From assembly GCA_963720775.1 (NCBI GenBank), contig CAVRGR010000002.1, positions 434,001 through 498,000 of the forward strand: a stretch of 64,000 bases of DNA, read 5' to 3'. The notes beneath the pieces were generated by a model that worked only from the letters and a program-made list of their open reading frames with translations, searched no databases and was not told where the DNA came from. Source of the stretch: JAENVT01 sp963720775. Lineage in GTDB: Bacteria > Actinomycetota > Acidimicrobiia > Acidimicrobiales > Ilumatobacteraceae. Positions 17,988 through 25,064 of the stretch are shown piece after piece; position 1 is the stretch's first letter; each line of letters begins with the position of its first letter. Both the position numbers and the translations under genes were made by a program.

Positions 17988-18889
17988 GCAACATCTCGGT
18001 GTCCGCTGCCGACGGCACGATGGAAGGTGTCATCCAGCACCAACAACTTGGCCAGCTCCACGTCGACGACGCACCGCGTGCCGCCAAGGCGCAACGTCAT
18101 GCCAGCGATTACATCGCCCCCGTCGTGGGCTTCGGCGGCTTCATCGGCTTCTGGTACTTCATGTCGTACTGGGGTCTCAAGCACATCTGGGACAAACCGT
18201 CGTTCCTCATCACAGCGCCGCACCGCGTCATCAACGACAGCTTCCTCGACGAGAGGAGCCGCACGGCGCTCCTCAGCGGCTTGTACTGGACCGCCCGCGT
18301 CTCGCTGATCGGCCTGGCGATTGCCATCGTCATCGGCATGACACTGGCCATCGTGATGTCGCAGGCCCGCTGGTTGGAGCGTTCGATCTGGCCCTACCTC
18401 GTGGCGATGCAAGCCATCCCGATCCTGGCTCTCGTGCCGATCATCGGGTCGATCTTCGGGTTCGAGATCCCCTCGCGAATCTTCGTGTGCGTGTTGATCT
18501 CGTTGTTCCCCATCGTCTCCAACACGCTGTTCGGCCTGCTGTCGGCCGAACGCGGCCAGCACGATCTCTTCACGCTGCACCACGTGTCGCGCTGGACACG
18601 ATTGCGCAAGCTGCAGCTTCCCAACGCGATGCCGACGATCTTCACGGGCTTTCGCATTGCCGCAGGTCTGTCGGTCATCGGCGCCATCGTCGGCGAGATC
18701 TTTTTCAAGCGCGGCGACAAGGGCGTCGGCATCCTGCTCGACTCGTACCGATCACGAGCCCAGTTCCCGCAGATGTACGGGGCTCTCATCCTGGCGGCTG
18801 CCCTCGGCATCGTCGTCTTCATCATCTTCGGATGGCTCAACAACCTCGTCGTCGGACGTTGGTACGAGTCCACCCGCAAGACCGGCTGA
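17984..18889 (+). CDS. ABC importer permease subunit (BPD_transp_1, ThiX/SsuC-like)
   Basis: This 301-residue permease has about six transmembrane helices after a polar N-terminal tail of some 40 residues. The EAA-like coupling loop is in HHVSRWTRLRKLQLPNAMPT, placed before IFTGFRIAAGLSVIGAIVGEIFF, which is typical of the SsuC/TauC/ThiX group. It forms the membrane channel with the ATPase before it and the lipoprotein after it. The ATG overlaps the ATPase stop as ATGA. Confidence 0.92.
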   Translation: MSNISVSAADGTMEGVIQHQQLGQLHVDDAPRAAKAQRHASDYIAPVVGFGGFIGFWYFMSYWGLKHIWDKPSFLITAPHRVINDSFLDERSRTALLSGLYWTARVSLIGLAIAIVIGMTLAIVMSQARWLERSIWPYLVAMQAIPILALVPIIGSIFGFEIPSRIFVCVLISLFPIVSNTLFGLLSAERGQHDLFTLHHVSRWTRLRKLQLPNAMPTIFTGFRIAAGLSVIGAIVGEIFFKRGDKGVGILLDSYRSRAQFPQMYGALILAAALGIVVFIIFGWLNNLVVGRWYESTRKTG

Positions 18890-18931
18890 CCTTCGTCGGC
18901 CGCACACCAACCAGCAGCGTGAACACACAAC

Positions 18932-18940
18932 AAAGGGAGA
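18932..18940 (+). promoter_or_regulatory. Strong ribosome binding site for the binding-protein gene
   Basis: AAAGGGAGA lies 4 bases before the ATG at 18945. The genes before it are joined by 4-base overlaps, whereas this one has its own spaced Shine-Dalgarno site. That fits the usual need for more binding protein than permease. Confidence 0.6.
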
Positions 18941-18944
18941 ACAG

Positions 18945-20195
18945 ATGCAACGACGCCGTACCCGTTCGTTGATCGCCGTAACACTCGCGGGGGCCTTTGC
19001 TCTCGTGGCATGCGGTAGCGATACGAAATCATCATCAGACACCGCTGCCCCGGCAACCGAAGCACCGGTTGCCACCGCGGCACCGGTCACTGAAGCACCG
19101 GTTGCCACTGAGGCACCGTCGACGGAGGCTCCGGCAACTACCGCGCCCGCCGCCCCAGTCAGCCTCAAGGGGCTCTGCCCCGACACGGTCGTCATCCAGA
19201 CCGACTGGAACCCTGAGGCAGAGCACGGCTTCCTGTACAACCTGCTCGGCACCGACTACACGATCGACAAGGCAAAGGTGTCGGTAACAGGCAGCCTCAC
19301 CGCAGGCGGCGTCGACACGGGCGTCAAGCTCGAAATTCGTTCAGGCGGGCCGGCCATCGGCTTCCAGACCGTGACCTCGCAGATGTACACCGACGACAGC
19401 ATCCTGCTCGGCTACGTCTACACCGACGAGGGCATCCAGAACTCGGCGACGTTCCCAACGGTGGCCATCGAGTCGGGCTTCGAGAAGAACCCGCAGATGA
19501 TCATGTGGGATCCGGCGACCTATCCCGATGTGAAGACGATCGCCGACATCGGCAAGAACAACATCCTCGTTCGTTACTTCAACGGCGCGGCGTGGATGGA
19601 CTACTTCACCTCGCAGGGCATCCTGTCGAAGGATCACGTCGACGGTTCGTACGACGGCACGCCTGCGCTGTTCATCGCCGATCAGGGCAAGTCTGCGCAG
19701 CAGGGCTTCGGTTCGGCTGAGCCGTACATCTACCTCAACGAGGTCAAGGATTGGGCCAAGCCGGTTTCCTACGCCTACATCAACGACGCCGGCTGGGAGA
19801 ACTACGCCGAGTCGATCGCCACCAAGCCGGACAACATCACCAAGTACGCCGACTGCTTCAAGGCACTGGTGCCGATGATCCAGCAGTCGAGCGTCGACTA
19901 CCTCAATGATCCGGCTGCCGCCAACAAGATCATCCTCGACGCAGTCGCCACGTTCGACAACGGCTGGGTCTACAGCCAGGGTGTCGCCGACTACGGCGTC
20001 GCCACGATCAAGAAGGATGGCCTCGTCGCCAACGGTCCCGATTCGACACTCGGCAACTTCGACCTCGACCGGGTGAACAGCCTGATCGCCAAGGCAATCC
20101 CGGTGTACACCGCGCTCGGTCAGGCACCGAAGGACGGCCTCAAGGCAGAGGACATCGTCACCAACCAGTTCATCGACCCCTCGATCGGCTTGTAG
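18945..20195 (+). CDS. ABC importer substrate-binding lipoprotein, NMT1/THI5-like
   Basis: This 416-residue lipoprotein has a basic N-terminus, a hydrophobic helix and a lipobox ending at Cys23 (LVACGS). A Thr/Ala/Pro-rich linker with TEAPVAT-like repeats spans about residues 30-70. The domain opens with VVIQTDWNPEAEHG, matching the DWxPxxxH pattern of NMT1/THI5-like proteins that bind pyrimidines and related compounds. It captures the substrate outside the cell for the preceding ATPase and permease. The substrate is unknown; a pyrimidine, thiamine fragment or other small nitrogen heterocycle is possible. Confidence 0.88.
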   Translation: MQRRRTRSLIAVTLAGAFALVACGSDTKSSSDTAAPATEAPVATAAPVTEAPVATEAPSTEAPATTAPAAPVSLKGLCPDTVVIQTDWNPEAEHGFLYNLLGTDYTIDKAKVSVTGSLTAGGVDTGVKLEIRSGGPAIGFQTVTSQMYTDDSILLGYVYTDEGIQNSATFPTVAIESGFEKNPQMIMWDPATYPDVKTIADIGKNNILVRYFNGAAWMDYFTSQGILSKDHVDGSYDGTPALFIADQGKSAQQGFGSAEPYIYLNEVKDWAKPVSYAYINDAGWENYAESIATKPDNITKYADCFKALVPMIQQSSVDYLNDPAAANKIILDAVATFDNGWVYSQGVADYGVATIKKDGLVANGPDSTLGNFDLDRVNSLIAKAIPVYTALGQAPKDGLKAEDIVTNQFIDPSIGL

Positions 20196-20214
20196 CAGAC
20201 CGTCGCTCCTACCG

Positions 20215-20261
20215 AACTTTGTCGCTGTCAACATGCTCAACGAGTTGGCAGCGACAAAGTT
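20215..20261. terminator. Bidirectional hairpin terminator
   Basis: AACTTTGTCGCTGTCAAC at 20215-20232 pairs with an inverted copy at 20244-20261, 17 of 18 positions matching, around an 11-base loop. It lies between two convergent genes ending at 20195 and 20271. The AAAGTT at one end gives a short T-run on the opposite strand. It probably stops transcription from both sides. Confidence 0.75.
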
Positions 20262-20270
20262 GCGGGAGCG

Positions 20271-21527
20271 TCATTGCATGGCCCGTTCCAGAACGACCTG
20301 GAGCAACACGTTCGCGCCCGCTTCGACATCTGCCGGCGAGGTGTATTCGGCGATGTTGTGAGAGAGGCCGTTGAGACTGGGCACGAACACCATGGAGGTC
20401 GGGCAAACCCGCGCCAGCATCTGCGCGTCGTGGCCCGCACCTGACGGCATTCGTCGGGTCGAATGGCCGAGCCGCTCGGCGGTCGACTCGACGAGATCGA
20501 TCATGACGGGATCGAAGTCGACGGGCTCGAATCGGGCCAGGGTGCGCGTGGTGATCTGACAACTTTCGTCAGCCGCGTATGCACGACACGCAGCGAACAT
20601 CTGCGCTTCGGCGAGTTCCAACGCGGCTTCGTCGGTGTTGCGCAGATCGATGGTGAACCCCACGTTCGAAGCGATGACGTTGACGAGGTTCGGTACGACG
20701 TTGAGGCTGCCGACGGTGGCCACTTGCGGAGCACCGAGGGAACCGGCGATGAGCCGGGCCTCGTTGATCACCCGGGCGGCAACCAACATGGGGTCGTGCC
20801 GGAGGTGCATCGGCGTGGTGCCGGCGTGCGCCGACTGCCCGGTGATGGTCACCTCGGTCCACGAGATTCCCTGCACCCCGGTGACAGCGCCGATGGTGAT
20901 GCCCTCGCGTTCGAGGACCGGCCCTTGTTCGATGTGCAGCTCGGCGTAGGTGTGAGGGAACGCTGCCGCGGGCACTGGCGTCGGCCCGGCATACCCGATG
21001 CGTGTCAGCTCGTCGCCCAATCGGGCGCCGTCGTCGGCGGCGCGTACGTCGAGCGCTTCTTCGACTGCAAGACCGCCGACGTACACCAGGCTGCCGAGCA
21101 TGTCGGGCTGGAAACGCGAACCTTCCTCGTCGGTGAAGAACGCCACCTGAATGGGGCGACGCGTGGCGACACCGTGCTGGGCAAGTGTCTCGACGATCTC
21201 CAGTCCCGACAGCACGCCGAGGTTGCCGTCGAAGCGCCCACCGGTGCGGACCGTGTCGATGTGCGAGCCGACCATTACCGCGGCCGCCGTCGGTTCGGTG
21301 CCCGGGCGTGTGCCGACGACGTTGCCGATCGCGTCCATCGAGATCTGCAGGCCGAGGTCGACCATCCACGACACCACCAGATCACGACCTTGCCGGTCTT
21401 CGTCGGTGAGGGCCAACCGGGCGCATCCACGTTCGCCGTTCGGTCCGAGAACGGCGCCGATCTCCCCGAGGGCCTCGAGCCGCTGCCACAGACGATCGCC
21501 GTCGATGCGGAGGTCGTGCCAGGGCAT
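20271..21527 (-). CDS. M20 family Zn hydrolase, N-carbamoyl-amino-acid hydrolase / allantoate amidohydrolase type
   Basis: This 418-residue enzyme shows the full metal-binding set of the carbamoylase/allantoate-hydrolase group: MVGSHIDTVRTGGRFDGNLG (His, Asp), FFTDEEGSRF (Glu pair), ELHIEQGPVLE (His) and GLSHNIAEYTS (His). The dimerisation domain holds GQSAHAGTTPM. Such enzymes remove a carbamoyl or formyl group from ureido acids in hydantoin, pyrimidine and purine breakdown; formylaminopyrimidine deformylase is a more distant M20 relative. The ATG at 21527 is 2 bases after the creatininase stop, so the two are co-transcribed. Longer open frame upstream is antisense shadow. Confidence 0.9.
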   Translation of the reverse strand: MPWHDLRIDGDRLWQRLEALGEIGAVLGPNGERGCARLALTDEDRQGRDLVVSWMVDLGLQISMDAIGNVVGTRPGTEPTAAAVMVGSHIDTVRTGGRFDGNLGVLSGLEIVETLAQHGVATRRPIQVAFFTDEEGSRFQPDMLGSLVYVGGLAVEEALDVRAADDGARLGDELTRIGYAGPTPVPAAAFPHTYAELHIEQGPVLEREGITIGAVTGVQGISWTEVTITGQSAHAGTTPMHLRHDPMLVAARVINEARLIAGSLGAPQVATVGSLNVVPNLVNVIASNVGFTIDLRNTDEAALELAEAQMFAACRAYAADESCQITTRTLARFEPVDFDPVMIDLVESTAERLGHSTRRMPSGAGHDAQMLARVCPTSMVFVPSLNGLSHNIAEYTSPADVEAGANVLLQVVLERAMQ

Positions 21528-21529
21528 GG

Positions 21530-22309
21530 TCAGCGGCCGAAGTCGAAGGTGGAGATCTCGCGGAGCGATTCGCAGAACGACGAAACGGAACCGGCGAACA
21601 GCTCGGCACCTCGTTCGGCCGTCGCTGCTGTCGGGTCGCCGATGTACCCGTCGGGATGGAAGTCGTTCGACAACCAGCCGAAGCTGACTCGGCCTCCGAA
21701 GCGCACGTACTTGTTGGCGGCGAGCTTGTCGGGAACGCGGCGTTCGGCCTTGCTCATGTCGCACAGCTCTGGTGCGAGATGCAGCATCACCGAAGTTTCG
21801 TCGGTTCCACCGTGCACACCCATGCCGAGTTCGCTCGCCGGCGAAGTACCACCCTGATCGACCGGCATTCCCGGATGGGTGAGGAAGGTCATGAGACCAT
21901 GCTTCAAGCGCAATTCGCGGTTGGCGACGCTCAGCAGCGAACTGTTGCCACCGTGACCGTTCAGGAAGACGAGTCGCTTGGCGGGGCTGGTGGCGATGCA
22001 GCGGCCGATGTCGTCGAGCACCGCCAGCAACGTCGTTGCCGACAGCCAGACCGTGCCCGTAGACCACGCGTGTTCGTTCGACTTCGTGTACTGCAGCGTC
22101 GGCATCAACCACACGTCGAGCTCGTCGCCCACCGCGGCGACGGCGGCCTCGCCGACTGCCGTGGCGACTACCGAGTCGGTGCTCAGGGGCAGGTGTGGAC
22201 CGTGCTGCTCGATCGCGCCGAGTGGCTGGACGATGATGCTGCGTTCGGTCAACCGCTCACCAACCTGAGGAGCGGACAGGTTGGGGAAGTGGCGCGCCGA
22301 CGATGTCAC
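21530..22309 (-). CDS. Creatininase family amidohydrolase
   Basis: This 259-residue protein has the creatininase metal-site motifs VQPLGAIEQHGPHLPLSTDS (Glu, His, Asp) and FLNGHGGNSSLL, and a later Glu in HGGTDETSVML. The family opens cyclic amides such as creatinine or formamidopyrimidines; some members act in cofactor biosynthesis. It directly precedes the M20 hydrolase with a 2-base gap. Pairing of a ring-opening amidohydrolase with a carbamoylase-type enzyme is what a ring degradation route needs. Confidence 0.9.
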   Translation of the reverse strand: MTSSARHFPNLSAPQVGERLTERSIIVQPLGAIEQHGPHLPLSTDSVVATAVGEAAVAAVGDELDVWLMPTLQYTKSNEHAWSTGTVWLSATTLLAVLDDIGRCIATSPAKRLVFLNGHGGNSSLLSVANRELRLKHGLMTFLTHPGMPVDQGGTSPASELGMGVHGGTDETSVMLHLAPELCDMSKAERRVPDKLAANKYVRFGGRVSFGWLSNDFHPDGYIGDPTAATAERGAELFAGSVSSFCESLREISTFDFGR

Positions 22310-22351
22310 AACGGCACGCTACCTCGGCCGGCGATCGGTCAGAATGACCGA

Positions 22352-23878
22352 ATGGAGCCTCGCGACTTTGACGCAATGGTGGTCGGCGCGGGTCACAACG
22401 GACTGGTGTGCGCGGCTTATCTGGCCAAGGCGGGTCTGCGAACGTTGCTCGTCGAAGCCCGATCATCGGTCGGGGGCACCGCGTCGAGCGAAGCGTTCGC
22501 CGGTGGGACGGTCAACATCTGCAACTGCGATCACATCACCTTCCGCACTACGCCGGTGGTCGAAGAGCTCCGCCTGGCCGACTTCGGCCTGCGCTACATC
22601 GACATCGATCCGGCGCAGCACAACATGACCTGGACAGGAGGTCCAGCGTGGGCCATTCATCACGATGTCGAGCAGACCCTCGACTCGTTGGCCCACACCT
22701 ATCCCACCGAGATCGACGGTTACCGGCGGTACGTCGAGGCGGCCCTGCCCGCGGTTCGAATGGTGTTCGACAACGCCAACGATCCGCCATCGTTCTCCAC
22801 GATCGCCAAGAAGGTCTTGGCCAGTCGGGGTCGCGGTGCTGCAACGCTGTTGCGGTGGAGTCGGCGGAGCGCAGCGGAAGTGATGCGCACGTTCTTCTCC
22901 TCCGACGCGCTGCTCGGGCCGGCAATGGTCACAGGACCCATGGTGTGGGGCGTCTCTCCGGAGTTGCCGGGCACCGGTCTGGGCGCGCTGACCTACGCGA
23001 TGCGACATGTCGGTAGCGTCGGCCGACCCGTTGGAGGCAGTGGGATGGTGCCAGAGTCGCTCCGCGGCGCCTTCGAGCACGCCGGCGGCACCTTGATGCT
23101 GAACACGAAGGTCGCCAACCTCACCTGCGAAGGCGACTCGATTCGCGGCATGGTCTGTACTGACGGCACCGAGATCACCGCGCCAATCGTGGTGTCGGCG
23201 TGCAATCCCCACGACACGTTCCTGACTTGGCTGAACAACCCGCCACCACAGGCGCGGGCACTGGTCGAACGATGGCGATCGATCCCCCACGACGACGGCT
23301 ACGAGTCGAAGGTCGATGCGATCGTCGACCGCCAGCCGATGTCGGCAGACGGCCAACCGCTCGGCGCAACCACGGTGATCTCGCCATCGCTCGGCGAGAT
23401 CGATCGAGGTCATGCCATGATGGCGAACGGCGGGATCCTCGAGCAGCCGGCCATGTTCGTCAACTCACCGTCGGCGCTCGATGCCACGCTGGCGCCTGCT
23501 GGCCGGCACGTTTTCAGCCTCGAGGTGCTGTACACCCCCTACGGGCTCCGCGGCGGCTGGACCGACAGCACGGAACCGCGACGCTGGCTCGAGCAGGTCG
23601 CCACCAAGCTTGCCCCGGGCTTCCTCGACTCACTCGTCGACTGGAGGGCGATGACCCCCGATCGCTACGAACGCGAGTTCCATCTGCCCCACGGCCACGC
23701 CACCAGTTTCGCCGGCGGTCCGCTGGCCGCGCTTCGCAATCGCAACCCGGAGCTGACGCGATACCAGACCCCGGTGAAGGGCCTCTACCTCACTGGCGCG
23801 GCGACGTTTCCGGGCGCCGGAGTCTGGGGGGCCAGCGGGCGCAACGCGGCGTTGTGCATACTCGCGCGCGAGGGTTAG
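22352..23878 (+). CDS. FAD-dependent oxidoreductase, CrtI/phytoene-desaturase-like
   Basis: This 508-residue flavoprotein begins with the dinucleotide motif VVGAGHNGLVCAAYLAKAGL and has LLVEARSSVGGTAS, then VPESLRGAFEHAGGTLMLNTKV, and the C-terminal FAD signature LYLTGAATFPGAGVWGASGRN. It belongs to the broad CrtI-like group that includes many non-carotenoid oxidoreductases, and no carotenoid genes lie near it. The ATG at 22352 lies 42 bases from the divergent creatininase start; a longer open frame to 21656 is shadow of that gene. Confidence 0.88.
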   Translation: MEPRDFDAMVVGAGHNGLVCAAYLAKAGLRTLLVEARSSVGGTASSEAFAGGTVNICNCDHITFRTTPVVEELRLADFGLRYIDIDPAQHNMTWTGGPAWAIHHDVEQTLDSLAHTYPTEIDGYRRYVEAALPAVRMVFDNANDPPSFSTIAKKVLASRGRGAATLLRWSRRSAAEVMRTFFSSDALLGPAMVTGPMVWGVSPELPGTGLGALTYAMRHVGSVGRPVGGSGMVPESLRGAFEHAGGTLMLNTKVANLTCEGDSIRGMVCTDGTEITAPIVVSACNPHDTFLTWLNNPPPQARALVERWRSIPHDDGYESKVDAIVDRQPMSADGQPLGATTVISPSLGEIDRGHAMMANGGILEQPAMFVNSPSALDATLAPAGRHVFSLEVLYTPYGLRGGWTDSTEPRRWLEQVATKLAPGFLDSLVDWRAMTPDRYEREFHLPHGHATSFAGGPLAALRNRNPELTRYQTPVKGLYLTGAATFPGAGVWGASGRNAALCILAREG

Positions 23879-23907
23879 CAACGGCTGACGATGGGTACTG
23901 TGAGTAC

Positions 23908-24507
23908 ATGCTGAAATACACCCTTCCCGACCTCGCTTACGACCCCGGCGCGCTCGAGCCACACCTCAGTGGTCAGATCGTCGAGCTCCATCACGACAAG
24001 CACCACGCAGGCTACGTCGCCGGAGCGAACACCGCCCTCGAACGTCTCGCCGAGGCACGCGCCTCCGGCAAGTACGACACCCTCGTGGGTTTGGAGAAGT
24101 CGCTCGCGTTCAACCTCGGCGGCCACGTGTTGCACACGATGTACTGGACCAACCTGTCGCCCGATGGTGGCGACAAACCGACCGGAGAACTGGCCGCCGC
24201 GATCGACGAACAGTTCGGCTCCTTCGACGGCTTTCAGGCACAGTTCAACCAGGCAACCACGCTGGTCCAGGGTTCCGGTTGGGGAATTCTGTCGTGGGAG
24301 CCGCTCGGCCAGCGTTTGATCATCGAGCAGCTCGAAGACCACCACGAGAACACGACGCTCGGCGCCGTTCCTCTCTTGGCGATCGACGCCTGGGAGCACG
24401 CGTACTACCTGCAGTACAAGAACGCCCGCGCCGCGTACGTCGAGGCGATCTGGAACATCGTCAACTGGGCCGACGTGACCCGAAGGTTCGCCGCGGCGAC
24501 CTCCTAA
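23908..24507 (+). CDS. Superoxide dismutase, Fe/Mn family
   Basis: This 199-residue cytoplasmic SOD converts superoxide to peroxide and oxygen. Metal ligands are His28 in ELHHDKHHAGYV, a His in FNLGGHVLHTMYW, and the Asp and His of AIDAWEHAYYLQY. The GSGWGILSWEP segment is also standard. The Fe or Mn preference is not certain from sequence. The stop TAA overlaps the stop TAG of the opposite-strand phosphoribosyltransferase tail to tail. Confidence 0.96.
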   Translation: MLKYTLPDLAYDPGALEPHLSGQIVELHHDKHHAGYVAGANTALERLAEARASGKYDTLVGLEKSLAFNLGGHVLHTMYWTNLSPDGGDKPTGELAAAIDEQFGSFDGFQAQFNQATTLVQGSGWGILSWEPLGQRLIIEQLEDHHENTTLGAVPLLAIDAWEHAYYLQYKNARAAYVEAIWNIVNWADVTRRFAAATS

Positions 24508-24998
24508 GCGTCCCTGACCGACCAGGTGCGCTTGGCAACCGGCGGCTGATCGCTCCAGGGAAAGTTGATCCACAGATCGGTGCGCTTCCAGACGTAGTCG
24601 CACTGCACGACCGAGTGGCTCTTCTCGTACAGCACTGCTGTGCGTACCTCGGCAACCTTGCCTTCGCAGAACTGCTGCACGCTGCGGAGGGTGTGGCCGG
24701 TATCGGCGACATCGTCGGCGATCAGGATCCGCGCATCGCTGACGTCGACGAAGTCGGGCGCCGGAGGAAGGATGCGAGGTACCTCCAGCCGCTCGTCGAC
24801 GCCGGTGTAGAACTCGACGTTCATCGTGTACACGTTCTTGACCGATAGCGCGTAACCCATCGCCCCACCGATCAGCAGACCACCTCGGGCGATCGACAGG
24901 ATCATGTCCGGCTCGTAGTCGTCGGCCACCTGTTGGGAGAGCTCGCGGGAGGCCTCTCCGAACATCTTCCAGGTCAATACTTCGCGCTCGTTCGACAC
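24504..24998 (-). CDS. Phosphoribosyltransferase family protein
   Basis: This 164-residue type I PRTase-fold protein has the PPi-loop segment SIARGGLLIGGAMGYAL and the PRPP-binding loop ILIADDVADTGHTLRSV. Such proteins transfer a phosphoribosyl group to a purine or pyrimidine base, or have become regulators. The GTG at 24998 (VSNEREVLTWKMF) is preferred because longer starts add a low-quality N-terminus. Its position between the pyrimidine-like uptake locus and a xanthine-dehydrogenase-type enzyme fits nucleobase metabolism. Confidence 0.85.
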   Translation of the reverse strand: MSNEREVLTWKMFGEASRELSQQVADDYEPDMILSIARGGLLIGGAMGYALSVKNVYTMNVEFYTGVDERLEVPRILPPAPDFVDVSDARILIADDVADTGHTLRSVQQFCEGKVAEVRTAVLYEKSHSVVQCDYVWKRTDLWINFPWSDQPPVAKRTWSVRDA

Positions 24999-25064
24999 GC
25001 CGACCAACCTAGCCCGTGGAGTGTTTCCGGGCACCCTGACGCACGCCAAACACTCCACAGGGGT

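Noticed and set aside
19030..19150. CRISPR-like short repeats
   Set aside because: The repeats are in frame and encode the Thr/Ala/Pro linker of a lipoprotein; unit lengths do not fit repeat-spacer arrays.
20463..21857. A 464-codon rightward frame opposite the M20 hydrolase
   Set aside because: It is antisense to a protein with complete metal-binding motifs and has no recognisable domain.
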